This document shows positions 1 through 12,000 of a stretch of DNA of 64,000 nucleotides, piece after piece. The stretch spans positions 47,153,166-47,217,165 of the forward strand of contig NC_012873.2 in assembly GCF_000003195.3 (NCBI RefSeq). Direction: 5' to 3'. Made by a program: the position numbers and the translations under genes. A model generated the notes under the pieces. The model had not been told where the DNA came from and searched no databases. It saw only the letters and a program-made list of their open reading frames with translations. Source of the DNA: Sorghum bicolor (Eukaryota; Streptophyta; Magnoliopsida; Poales; Poaceae). The first letter of the stretch is position 1. Every line of letters begins with the position of its first letter.

Positions 1-300
1 CAGGAAGGATATTAGGATTGCATCGGCGTGCCGGCTGCTGATGCGGCCGAAATCCAGATTTGATAGGAAACCGATGTTCAACAATCGATCGGTCTAAACC
101 AAGCATCTCGATATAATCCCAAGCAAAGCAATCTTTATATTCCTTTAACAAATCGGTTAATTGTTGCTTACACTCAGAATCTAACTTAGCACTAATAAAA
201 GTAGGCCTTGGCTTATCCCCATTACCTATATCTACTTCTACTAAATCATTGGCCGATGTAAACCCCTGGCCTAGTTTTCCATCATCGGCGAACCTATCCA
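1..300 (-). pseudogene. E1 pol, linker upstream of reverse transcriptase (partial)
   Basis: One minus-strand frame is open from about 298 to the window edge. It carries the conserved segment before the RT domain in Tat-like elements: RPTFISAKL, LLKEYKDCFAWDY, DRSIVEHRFPIKSG and FRPHQQPARR. RT proper lies beyond base 1. It is out of frame with the protease at 301, so the pol polyprotein is already broken here. Confidence 0.65.
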
Positions 301-965
301 TTAAGACTCTTCATCAGAACCGACTGTTTGGATCGGTGGAATCTCATAATCGGCAACTTTGAGAAAATCCTTTTCCCAAACTTCCCTTGAAATGCATCTG
401 GTCCTTTCATAGGTATCCGCCTCTGCCGATGCAATGACATATGAAGAATCTCCTGAGAAAATCTCAATCTTGTCACCTACCCACTGGACCAAGCATTGGT
501 GCATTGTAGATGGGATGCAACAATTGGCATGGATCCAATCTCTCCCTAGAAGTAAATTATAAGCACCTTTTCCACTGATGACAAAGAAAGTTGTCGGCAA
601 GGTCTTGCTGCCGATGGTTAACTCAACACATATGGCTCCCTTGACTGGAGACACATTCCCTTCAAAATCCTTTAGCATCAAATCGGTCTTAGTCAAATCT
701 TGATCTCCTTTTCCAAGCTTCCGATAGACTGCATATGGCATAATATTGATAGCAGCCCCATCATCAACAAGTATTTTGGTCATCGGCTGCCCATCAACCC
801 TACCTTTGACAAATAAAGCTTTAAGGTGCTGTCTCTCATCATCGGCGGGCTTTCAAAGATAGTTGTCATTGGATCCAGAGCCAACTGAGCTATCTGACCA
901 GGGAAATCTACCTCCTCATCATCGCTGAAAGGTGCAAGGAATTCCATCGGCAACATAAACACCAT
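301..965 (-). pseudogene. E1 retropepsin-like protease region
   Basis: The open frame at 783-301 on the minus strand contains the aspartic protease core: ILVDDGAAINIMPYAVYRKLG (the catalytic triplet reads D-D-G) and, about 80 residues on, the flap/end motif YNLLLGRDWIHAN. The frame before it (965-780) has the acidic segment FSDDEEVDFPGQIAQLAL and needs a frame change near 850 to join. The enzyme would cleave the Gag-Pol polyprotein in virus-like particles. The frame also stops at 301-303, where the linker to RT continues in another frame. Confidence 0.7.
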
Positions 966-2288
966 ATTAACATCTGTCGATGGGCCTTTTCCTTTGGGAT
1001 CTGACTGCTGCCGTTCTTCAGACTTGGCAGAACTTTCTCCCCTACTTAGTTCTTCTTGTCGTTCTCGCTGAAACCTCCTCTTCTATGTCCTTGTCAACCC
1101 CTCTGGACACCATGGTGGAAGTTGTGGTTGCCTCACCGATTGACGATGGTTTTCCCTCGATTCCACTCGATAAGTATTAGCATCCCTGCAAAATATGAAC
1201 TCATCTGGAACTCGTGCATCTGCCATTTCCTCAAGTTCCTCTTGGTTTCTGGGAAAATAACCGACACGCTCACTAAGCCTGTCATGCACACTGAGTCTGC
1301 CCCCAGCCGATCATGAACTCATGTTCTTCGTCTAATCGGTCCACCAAAACGCTGATTATCACCTTGATATTGCCGATTTGGTCTATCATGCCGATTATAA
1401 CCATTACACTCAGGGCAGTCTCTAACAGTCGGTAGTTTGATGTTTTTCTCCCAACAGGGGATGAAGAACGGGCAATTCCAATGATCTTTATGTTGATTCC
1501 ACTCTTGTCGGCGTCTTTCTTCTTCCCGACGACAATCTTCTTGTTGGCGACGATACCGATATTCACGCTGCTGCCAGGTTTCTCGATGTCTCCTATGAGT
1601 GATCACAATACCGGACCGAGGAGGTCTTCCAGAACTGGTGCTTTCCTAGATTAACCCTTTACCTTTAGCGTCATCAGCAGTGATTTGATGCTGTGGGTCT
1701 ATCGATGCGCTTCTCTCAGTTGCTTCTAATGTCAAGACTTTGGTCTTTCCCTTAGCATCCAACATATTAGTGGGGAAAGCATGCTGGTCAATCTTCATTG
1801 GCTTCTGGGCTTTGGAACTATCAAATTTAATCCTCCTGACTCTATAGGTGATTGCAGCTGTTGTCTAAACACTTTGCATTCATTTGTATTATGAGATGTT
1901 GCATTATGCCACTTGCAATACTTGATCTTCTTCAACTCTTCTACCAATGGAATCACATGATTAGGTGACAGTTTAATTTGCCCTTCCTGAAGCAGAAAGT
2001 CGAATATCCTATCGGCTTTGGTTATGTCAAATGCAAACTTTTCTGGCTCTTTATGTCCAAAAGGGCAAGACATCGGCTTCGTATTCTTTACCCACTCTGC
2101 CAAGCCGATGACTGGTTCTTCATTAGAATCTGAGCTTGTTGCCTCATCGACAAATGATACCTTTTATTCCAGGCTTTCCTGGGTTCAAAAGCCTTGATAT
2201 CTTGATCAGAGATTCTCTACACCAAATGACATAGACTTTCAAACTCTTGAGATGCATACTTGTCTTTGATATGTGGCAACAATCCCTG
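966..2288 (-). pseudogene. gag: E1 gag, C-terminal part (broken)
   Basis: The minus strand resumes the gag reading directly after the E2 target site (GLLPHIKDKYASQEFESL). A TAG follows at 2219-2217, where the family normally has Gln. The open stretch 2103-1795 carries a zinc-knuckle variant, CKWHNATSHNTNEC (CX2HX4HX4C). A basic Arg-rich region (REYRYRRQQEDCRREEERR) at about 1600-1500 and a second Cys-rich segment (CPFFIPCW, then DCPECN) follow. At least two further frame breaks lie between 1800 and 966. This is a dead gag gene; its nucleic-acid-binding role is inferred from the family. Confidence 0.7.
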
Positions 2289-2293
2289 GAAAG
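2289..2293. repeat. TSD of E2, left (gaaag)
   Basis: The 5-bp sequence gaaag lies immediately before the TG of the E2 5' LTR and recurs at 28687-28691 after the CA of its 3' LTR. Confidence 0.93.
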
Positions 2294-2294
2294 T

Positions 2295-2313
2295 GTAACA
2301 TCCCCGATGTTAC
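2295..2313. other. Terminal hairpin of the E2 LTR
   Basis: GTAACATC-CCC-GATGTTAC forms a perfect 8-bp stem with a 3-nt loop, one base inside the LTR end. The same hairpin is at 24540-24558 in the 3' LTR. Confidence 0.85.
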
Positions 2314-3213
2314 GGTTACTAAAACTAGACCATGTCATCATGAGCATTGCATAGCATGTTGATTAAGCACAACTTGATGCACCAACTTAAAACAAGTTTA
2401 CTTTGGTTCCTTGTGCTTAGGGATCTAAAGTGTGTTTATATTGTGTATTGAAGCTTGTGTTGGTTGTTAAAACCCTAGGGTGGAAGATTTCCGAGAGAAT
2501 AGGGGGAAAACCCTGATTTTAGGACCCCAGAATTGCCCCCTTTTGTGTAACTTAAAAACTAAGCAAAATTTGAGGTTGAGTTCAAAAGCAAAGTTGTAGA
2601 TCTTGTCAAGATGTACAATTTTGGTGTTTTGAGTTTTTGAAGTTTCAATACAAAATTCAAAGTAATTTTGAAAATACAGATTTCTAGGAAGTGTCCCCTT
2701 TTCCAATTTGAATCTCCAATTCCAAATCTATTTGGAATCTTGAAAAGTGACCAACATGAAAGTTGTAGGGCTCAAAAAGTTGAACAACTTTCATGTTGGG
2801 AATTTTTCAAGTTGTTATGGAAAATCAAAAGTAATTTTGGAAATTCTGATCTGCCCCAATTCAAAAATTTGAATTTCCCCAATTTGAGATTTGAAGTTCA
2901 AGTTGTTTTGCCAAATTCACAATCTTCCACTTAGAATCAGTTTTGGGCACCAAAATATGATTTGTAGCTTGTAAAAGTTTGCACAACTTTCACTTTGGTG
3001 GAAATTTGGCTCCAGTTCAACTTTTGGTCGAAATTCGCAAAGGGACAGAAAGGGGAGGATATGGACGGCTACAATGATCCGATAGGGATCACGGCGCCCC
3101 TGTCCAGCGCGGCCGCCGCGCGTGCAGCGCCGCGTGCATGTGTGCGAGCACGAAGCTGCTTGCCTGCCAGTGTCGCCAGGCGACGTGGAAGCTGGGCGTC
3201 CCCTCCGTTCGTG

Positions 3214-3220
3214 ATATAAG
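3214..3220 (+). promoter_or_regulatory. TATA box of the E2 5' LTR
   Basis: GTGATATAAGTC sits at the start of the GC-rich part of the LTR, so transcription would begin near 3245. The 3' LTR reads GTGATATGTC at the matching place and lacks the TATAA core. Confidence 0.5.
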
Positions 3221-6100
3221 TCACTCCACCGGCCGACGCGTTCCTTTTTTCTCCTTTACACCCGACGCCGACGAGCTCAATGCGCCCACAAATTTGCCCT
3301 CCTCATTCCCTTCCAAGCCACCCGAGACCCCCCAGCAACTCCGCCCTGAGCTCCGCCACCGATTGCGCCCCCTAGCGCAAGCTCTAATCCCCCATAAGCC
3401 GCAAACGAGCCATTCTTCTCCGACTCCGGCCGGGACCGCCGCCGTGCGCCTCCTCCGTGGTCACGCCGTTCTAGGAGGTTATACGCCTAGTACATAGTCG
3501 TTTTCGGTTCCTCTCTTTCGCCCGGAGCTGATGCGCTTGCCCTTTTCCTTCGGACGCGAGCAGGTTCATCGGAACAAGCTCGCTGAGCCCAGAGCGCCGC
3601 CCGACCACACGGCCACCGTCGCCAAGGTGTTCTACTGCTTCTCCCGCCGTGGTGAGGTGAGCACCGTGCTCCCTAATCCCCCCCGAACCTCCCTGTCTTA
3701 TTCAATTGCGCTCTACCGAGCCCTAGTGGCCGGTCCGCGATCGGTCATGGCGGCCGCCGCCATTCGCGCGGCCGAGATGGGAAGAAGGAGATAGAGTGTG
3801 ATTAGGGGGTAGCAGTAGAGTTGCGAAGGCGAGGCGAGGCTGGTGCGCACGCGCGCGTGGGCCGAGCCCCTCGCCAACGGTGGCCGGAGCCGTGGCCGAG
3901 CCGCCGTGCGTGGCGAAGACGAAGCTGACGGGTGGGACCTCCCCGTCAGCGTCTTGCAGAGAGAGGGAGAGGGCGGGTTCCGCGCATGGGCCGACTTGGG
4001 CCAAAGCCAAGCAGGCCGGCCGTAAGAGTATATGTTTGATTTTGCATATTAAATCATACACTGATTCAAGAATCATGGGAATTTTTATGCAGGTTCTATG
4101 CAATAAGTAGAACACAGGAAAAATATTGGATTTTATTTTCTGGAAGTTTGCATGTATATAAAAATTGCCTCTTTTATTTAGCAAATAAAACTTCCATGAA
4201 TTTTCATAATTTATGGGTATATCCAAAAATCACCAAAAATTGTGAGAAGCCTCTGAATATTATTCCCTAGCTTCACACAAAATTTGGTGGCATTTGGATA
4301 ATGTTTGAATAAAATATTATTATACCCTTAATTAGTAATTAAATAATAATTTTAGAATAATTAGATAATAATTAGTTTAAATTCTCAAAATTAGGGTCTG
4401 AGTGATTTTGGGATTGTGTGATGACCTGAGGTCATTAACCTTAATGACCTTTGGCATTTAATTATTGTTTGGCATTAATGTTTAATTACTGTCATTAATA
4501 CTTAATTAAGAATTAATTAAGATAAAAAGGATTAATAATTAGTTAACTAAGGATAATTATGAATCAAGAGAAATCTTAAATTACTGATGCAACCTCTTGG
4601 GTAAAAACACTAAAATAGTAAACAACTGTAATTATTGTTTAGTATGTGTTGCACCGAGAAGGCCAGTAGTACTCAACTCGGTCCTTCTCAAATATTTGTC
4701 ATACGCATATCATGAGCATTCATCATTTTGTGTATAGTGCACGTGACCGAAGGAGCGACCGTGGAACCGAACCCCGAGGTCGGTGCTCCGTTTGTGGAAG
4801 TAGGATCCGAGACTTGGGAAGTCTCCGAGGGTCCTTCTCAGCTCTGCAACCAAGGCAAGCCCCGGATGCATTAACCCCTCCTTGAATGTTTGAAATCTTT
4901 TATCACTTACGAATTGAAAGTGCTGCATTAGGTAGTTGAGAATTGGGTTAACCTACTTGCTGCATTTACTACCTTGATATTTGTTATCTTGTCCTTGGCA
5001 CCTGTTTTATTTTCAAATTATGTAGTGATGATTAGCCCTGCTGCTAGATAGGTTTTCAACAAAGTTTGAAGGGTTGTTGTGGAATACACTTATAATCAAT
5101 AATGTTTCAATTTGAGACCGGTCGGTGGACTTGCTTTAAGAATGAAGTCTTAAAGTAGTGTCTCCAACTGTGTCGGTTAAGGATCGGTCCGTTGATGGCC
5201 CGCTGGGTTGAGAATTTATAGTACTAGCCACTTGCCCTTGGTAAGCCCGGTCTTGTGATCCCTCGACGCGAACAGCTACTCGCGCACTGGGCGTGGAGCG
5301 ATGGCGAGAGTAGCGTGTACCCACCTTACGGATCTGAGATGACCGGGAAACATCTAGATCGGCTGTAGGATGGTGGAGTACTGTGCTCTCGGGTGCCGCG
5401 AACCTAGTCAAATTTGGGGAGAGCTTGATTTGGGTTGACATATGCAAGATTTAGTTCTACATATGTCGGGTGGTTAGGAACTCCAGCTGGATTGCTAAGC
5501 GGTTCGAATCGTCGTTGCTCCCCGATTGGGAGACTCAATCCAGTGACCCTCATCGTAGTTAAATATGCAATTGAGTGATAAAATAAGAAAGGGGGAAATG
5601 TCTCATGAGGTCCGGATCCCAATTCCCGGACTCAGAGTGATATGAAGCTATGGCCGTTGGATAGATAATACTTTGATTAAGGACTAGGACCTCACAGACT
5701 TGTCTGTGAGAAGCAACTAGATAGACTGTCCTCGAACTCCTCGACCTCTTAAGGAGAGGAATTCGCGGGTAAAACTTGAAAGTAAGGATGCACTATTAGT
5801 AAGCTTTTTAGCAAAACAACTTGGCTCCTTGCTCAGCCACTCCTTGTCTACCCCAACCTGCATCCCTAATTTCTCCTCTTTTTCCGCCGGGTAAGTCTTG
5901 TTGAGTACTCCCGTACTCAGGGTTCTATAACCCCTATTGCAGGTGAGGCTCAGGAGCCGACATGTTTCGGACCCTGTTGTGTGACCGTCATTGAGGTTGA
6001 CGACGAGGAAGAGTGAGCGTGACCCATGGGCAGGGTTTGTAAATTTGTAATCTGTGTACTAAAGTTTAAGTTGCTCCGCTGGACCTGGTTTGTAATAACA

Positions 6101-6105
6101 CTCTA
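6101..6105. repeat. TSD of E3, left (ctcta)
   Basis: ctcta before the TG of the E3 5' LTR; repeated at 18177-18181. The uninterrupted E2 3' LTR has a single ctcta at the same site. Confidence 0.95.
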
Positions 6106-6566
6106 TGTGGGGGTATAAAACCCCTATACCCTTACGGCTGGACTTGGGCCAGGAGGCTTGGCCCATTACGAGACGAGTTTAAGGCTTGATCCGACAGCTT
6201 CGAGTCTTGCGCAAGGAAACAAGACGTGGAGATCAAGCAAGATTCTAGTCGGTCAGGATAGGAATTGATATTGAACTATCTATGGCAATTGTAACCGACT
6301 AGGATTAGTTTCCAGATCTGTAACCCTGCCCTCCGAACTATATAAGGAGAGGCAAGGGACCCCCCTAGGACATCATATTCTCTCAACACAAATCAATACA
6401 ACCAGACGCAGGACGTAGGTATTACGCCAACTCGGCGGCCGAACCTGGATAAAAAGCTTGTCCGTGTCTTGCGTCACCATCGAGTTCGTAGTTTGCGCAC
6501 CGTCTACCGATAAACTACTACCGTGGGTATACCCCAAGGTAGACTGCCAACCAGCTTTCGTCGACA
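6106..6566 (+). repeat. E3 5' LTR
   Basis: Starts TGTGGGGGTATAAAACCCC and ends TTTCGTCGACA, 461 bp. TATA box TATATAAG at 6339-6346. Confidence 0.95.
6339..6346 (+). promoter_or_regulatory. TATA box of the E3 5' LTR
   Basis: CTATATAAGGAGAGG is a strong TATA box in mid LTR and is unchanged in the 3' LTR (17949-17956). Confidence 0.7.
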
Positions 6567-6567
6567 G

Positions 6568-6585
6568 TGGCGCGCCAGGTAGGGG
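6568..6585 (+). other. E3 primer-binding site
   Basis: TGGCGCGCCAGGTAGGGG starts two bases after the LTR end, the position expected for tRNA priming of minus-strand DNA synthesis. I do not assign the tRNA isotype with certainty. Confidence 0.7.
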
Positions 6586-6614
6586 GTGTGCGTGCAACTT
6601 CTCTGGCGAACAAG

Positions 6615-9002
6615 ATGGTTGCGATCCCAGCCTCCGCGACCGTGCCTGAAGGCCTCACGTTCACCGTCGGCCAGATCACGTGGACGACGTGCAGCGGCGA
6701 CTTCACGACCACGGTTTCGAAAGAAACTCAGATCCGATCTGAGATCACGCCGTCTCCGACCACTCGCGTGGCGGCACCGAGCGCCCGACTACCGTTCCCG
6801 CTCTACAAGGGAAAGAAGATTGACTGCTCGGACCTTCTTCAAGCGCTTGATCGCGCTGACTCCAAGCTACTCGAAACCTCCCAACTAGTAGACGGAATCC
6901 TGCGTCAACCTGATCAAGCTGCTCCAACGGATTTTTTCAAATCCCGCCGGCCAACTCATGTCGTTACACACGAACAGCTGGGAACGTCTCTGACGATAAC
7001 CTCAACCCCCTCAGGACGATCCGTCAAGCTCAAAAAGGGAGATCATCCTTGCGGCCTGAACAACTCGGCCTCTCTTTACTCACGGCACATCCGCTCCGTT
7101 TTCAGCAAGGCGGGTTGGCCGCCGAAAAGGAACGGTCGTCAGCACGTCAACATGGTGGCAATCCGAGAACTACGGGACGGCCAGGCTTCCAGCACCAACT
7201 CCAGCACCGGCTCCGTCCCCACCAGAGTTATAAACACCGAAGACGAGGACTACGACCTGGATTTGCCTTCACACCCTTGGGGTTTCCCTCGTTTCCCGGT
7301 ATTCCCCCCTCGGTGAGGAGATGTTGTCTTCAACGTCAGCGCCGACGAGCAGGTCGTCGATGGAGAGACGGATGAGCAGAGGCAACTCCGCGAGCAGCGC
7401 AACGCCGATCGCGCCCGACGACGTGCAGACGAGCAACAACAACTTCCACCGCATAATCTCAACGATGCTTTTGACATGGTCGGGGACCAGCCAGTCTACA
7501 AGACGCCAAGCGCCAACGTGGCTGTCGCCATGGCTAATCTAGATCGGCTCCCTGATACCCCTGAGTGCCAGGGAGTCCGGACCAGCATCCGAGCACACCT
7601 GATCGCCGCAATGGGACAGATAGCCACTCTGCTCAAAAGAGTCCAGGACGTCTCTTATACGGAAGCCGCCTCCGACCAGACTAATCGTAGCCGGGCCTCA
7701 CCGCCTCCTAGCAGGCGTCACCGCAGCCGCTCTCCCGACAACCGTCGAAAAGATTCACGGCGCGACGATGGTGGTCGGGACGCCGACGGTCAACGCGAGC
7801 AGAACCGCATACGCGGTCAAGAAGTAAACCAGCACAGGGATCTCCGGCACAACATCCCTCCCAAAGATGCCCGAGACCGCATCAACAGGCGCGCCACGGA
7901 GAGAGCAGTCCACGAAAACCTGCGCCGTATCGAGTACGATGCAATGCACGGTCCCCCGGGCCTAAGACAGTTCTCCTCACACCTCCGCCAGGTCGTGTGG
8001 CTCCGCAATTTCAAGCTTGAAAAACTTAAAAAGTACGACGGCAAGGAAAATCCAGAGAACTGGATCACTCTCTACGAAATCGCCGTCCGATCAGCTACAG
8101 GAGATGAGCACGTCATGGCTAACTACTTCCCCGTAGTCCTCGACCAGGCTGGTCATCAGTGGCTTCTTGGCTTGCCCGAGGACTCCTTCGACTCTTGGGA
8201 AGAGCTACGCCAGGCTTTCATCGACAACTTCATCGCCACATGCGAGCAGCCTAGAAACAAGTATGACCTTGAAAGGATAAGGGACAGGAAGAACGAACCT
8301 CTGCGCGATTACATCCGACGATTCTCGGATATGCGCCTTAAGATCCCGAAGATTTCCCACGACGAGGCCATCTCTGCCTTCATCAAGGGCCTGCGCTACC
8401 ACGAAGCGCTGAGGAACAAGCTGTTGCGTAAACGTCCAACAACGGTGGCGGAACTCCTCGCCACAGCCAAAAATTACGCCGACGCCGACGACGCAGAAAA
8501 ACTAATCCGAGACGATGCAAGAGGTCCCGACCAGCCTTCCCGGCGAGATGACGGTCGCGGTCGCTACGACAACAGGAACCACCGTCGCCCCGACAACCGC
8601 GATCACAGAGAAGTTTGGGATCGGCGGCGCGACAACTGCGACGATTTTAGAGGAAAACGCCCTCGCGACTACGACCACGAAGTAAACACGGTCAAGCGTC
8701 CCAATGGACGACGGGACTACCAAGAAGACTACAACAAAACGTTGAAGGGACCGTGCCAACTACATCCAAAGTCCAACCATACTATGGAAGAGTGCCGCGT
8801 CCTCAAAAGCATCTATACACGGCGGGCCGCCCAAGACGACTCCGCCAAGAAAACAACAAGCGCGACGAGCACGGCCACGAAGATGAGGATGAGGACCAAG
8901 ATAGGGACCCCCGACACCAATACGTCAGCCCCACTGATGTGGTACACTCCATCTTCGGGGGCAAGGTCTCCACCGAGTCTAAGCGAGAAAGAAAGCTGTT
9001 AA
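6615..9002 (+). pseudogene. gag: E3 gag
   Basis: The frame opens at ATG 6615 (MVAIPASATVPEGLTF), shortly after the PBS, and stays open to 9002 apart from a TGA at 7314-7316. The region after about 7670 is Arg/Ser/Asp-rich. The capsid core lies at about 7960-8400 (LRQVVWLRNFKLEKLKKYDG, FDSWEELRQAFIDNF, RDYIRRFSDMRLKIP). A variant zinc knuckle, CQLHPKSNHTMEEC (CX2HX4HX4C), is at about 8755-8796. Gag forms the particle that packages element RNA. The protease/RT frame begins in another register near 8850. No obvious slippery heptamer is visible there, so I read the change as a 1-nt mutation rather than programmed frameshifting. Confidence 0.85.
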
Positions 9003-12000
9003 AGAGAGCCTGCCTCAACATAGACAGCACGGACGGGCTGATCGCAGACCCAAAATTTCCCCCGTGGTCGCACAGTGAAATCTCGTTCAGCAGGAAGGAC
9101 CAGTGGGCCGCTATCCCAGAGCCAGGTCGTTTCCCTCTGATTCTGGACCCTTGCATCAACAGCATCAGATTCGAGCGTGTGCTCGAGGACGGCGGAAGCT
9201 CCATTGACATCCTCTTCCGCAACAGCCTGCCCGCCCTCAAGATATCTCCTGCACAACTAAAACCTTACGACGCCCAATTCTGGGGGGTTTTGCCAGGTCA
9301 GAGTTCAGTGCCTCTCGGACAGATAACATTGCCTGTCCAATTCGGCACACCCGACCACTTCCGGATGGAGTTCATCAACTTCGTGGTCGCGGACTTCGAC
9401 GGGACCTATCACGCTATACTGGGCCGACCGTCGCTAACAAAGTTCATGGCAGTCCCGCACTACTCATACCTAGTCCTTAAGATGCCCACGGAGAAGGGTG
9501 TCCTAACCGTCAAAGGCAACGTCTACACCGCGTACACCTGCGAAGAAGAGAGCTTCAAGATCACCGAAGCAATCGACCACTCAATACGCATGGCAGAAAC
9601 AGCAAACCAAGCCGCACAGCTGCCCCCCGACCAGCTCCGACTACCCGAACAGGAGACAGCCAGGAAGAATTCAAAATCCAAGGAGTACAAAGAAGTGCAG
9701 CTGGTCGAAGGCAGCCCCGAGAAGACGGCCCTCATCGGGGCCAACCTGGATCCAAAATAGGAAGACGCGCTCGTCAGGTTTCCAAGGGACAACGTGAGTG
9801 TTTTTGCATGGAAACCCGCAGACATGCCCGGCGTCCCGCGAAACCTGATCGAGCACTCCTTAAATGTCTCGAAGACCGCAAGACCAATCAAGCAAAAGCT
9901 GCGACGGTTCGCTCGTGACAAAAAGGAGGCTATTAGGACAGAAATAACACGGCTTCTAGCAGCCGGATTCATAAAAGAAGTGTATCACCCTGATTGGCTC
10001 GCCAATCCGGTTCTTGTACGCAAAAAGGATAATGAATGGAGAATGTGCGTTGATTACACTGATCTCAATAAACACTGTCCTAAAGATCCTTTTGGTCTCC
10101 CTCGCATCGACGAGGTGGTCGACTCAACGGCCGGATGCGAACTCCTCTCTTTTCTAGACTGCTACTCTGGTTATCACCAGATTTCACTAAAGTAAGACGA
10201 TCAGATCAAAACATCTTTCATCACTCCTTTCGGCGCATACTGCTACACGACCATGTCATTCGGACTGAAAAACGCTGGAGCTACTTATCAACGGGCCATC
10301 CAGCAGTGCCTCCATGACGAGATTCGTGACGACCTCGTCGAGGCCTATGTAGACGATGTGGTCGTAAAAACAAAGAACGCGAGCACCCTAATCGACAACT
10401 TAGACCGAACTTTCAAGGCGCTCGATAGGTACAAGTGGAAGCTCAACCCCAAGAAGTGCATTTTCGGTGTTCCTTCCAGTCTCCTGCTCGGCAACGTTGT
10501 CAGTCGTGACGGCATACGACCAAACCCTTCAAAAGTAAAAGCACTACTCGACATGCGACCACCTAAGAACGTCAAGGATATTCAGAAGCTTACCGGATGT
10601 ATGGCCGCCCTCAGCCGCTTCATCTCAAGACTAGGAGAAAAAGGCCTCCCTTTCTTCAAGCTCTTAAAAGCGTCGGAAAAGTTCTCTTGGACAGAGGAAG
10701 CCGACGCTGCGTTCACTCAGCTTAAGACTTTCCTCACTTCACCACCTGTCCTTACAGCGCCTCTGCCCAATGAAGACCTACTCCTTTACATTGCTGCAAC
10801 CGACAGGGTTGTTTCCACGGCAATAGTGGTCGAGCGAGATGAACCAGGTCACGCCTATAAGGTCCAGAGACCCGTTTACTTCATAAGTGAAGTCTTAAAC
10901 GAGTCCAAGGCCAGGTATCCACAAATACAGAAGCTCATATACGCCATTCTAATAACGTCAAGAAAGCTGAAGCACTACTTCGACGGCCATCGAGTCTTGG
11001 TGACAACCAGTTTCCCTCTCGGGGACATCCTGCGCAATAAAGACGCCAATGGCAGAATCGTGAAATGGGCGATGGAATTATGCCCATTTTCCCTGGAGTT
11101 CCAGAGTCGCACCACTGTCAAGTCTCAGGCCCTGGTCGATTTCATTGCTGAATGGACGGATCTCAACGAACCTCCCATCCCCGATGTCTCCGACCACTGG
11201 TTAATGTTCTTTGACGGGTCCTTGAACATCAACGGTGCCGGCGCTGGGATACTGTTCGTGTCACCCAACAAGGACAAACTGCGTTACGTCCTTAGGATCC
11301 TATTTCCGGCGTCAAACAATGTCGCCGAATACGAAGCATGCCTGCATGGCATAAGACTAGCCGTCGAGCTGGGAGTCAAGCGCCTCTATGTCTATGGCGA
11401 CTCCGCTTTGGTTATCAACCAGCTCAACAAGGAGTGGGACGCAACCCACGAGAAGATGGATCTATACTGCAAAGAAATTCGCAAATGGGAAACCAACTTC
11501 TACGGCATAGAGTACATCCACATGGTCCGGGATAAGAACCAAGCAGCAGATGCGTTGTCGAAGTTAGGGTCATCTCGGGCCCAGATCCCGCGGGGTATTT
11601 TCGTCCAGGACATCCACGAGCCGAGCGTAGGCTCCCCCCTGGTCGACAAGCAACCCACCGAAGCAATGCTCATAGACGACGCCGCTCCGACAACCGGTGG
11701 GCGTGATTGGCGTACCCCGTTCATCAAGTATATATCGCACGGGACAGGCCTTCAGGACAAAACAGAGAATGAGCGCCTCATTCGACGGTCAAAGAACTAC
11801 ATCCTGGTCGACGGTAAACTCATGCGAAAAAACGCAAGCTCCGAAGTACTGCTCAAGTGCATACCCCAAGATGATGGTATCAAGCTCCTAGAAGACATAC
11901 ACGCTGGATCCTGCGGCAATCACGCTGCATCCAGAACGTTGGTTGGAAAAGCCTTCCGAGCAGGTTTTTATTGGCCAACCGCGGTCAACGACGCAGAAAA

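Noticed and set aside
1083..1316. Overlapping plus-strand ORFs in the first 1.3 kb
   Set aside because: They are antisense shadows of the E1 gag/protease region and lack domains.
3531..3794. 87-codon ORF shared by both E2 LTRs as a real gene
   Set aside because: Shared only because LTRs are duplicates; no domain. Kept as part of the GC-rich block observation instead.
8840..8870. Programmed -1 frameshift between E3 gag and pol
   Set aside because: No X XXY YYZ slippery heptamer is visible at the register change; a 1-nt deletion is simpler.
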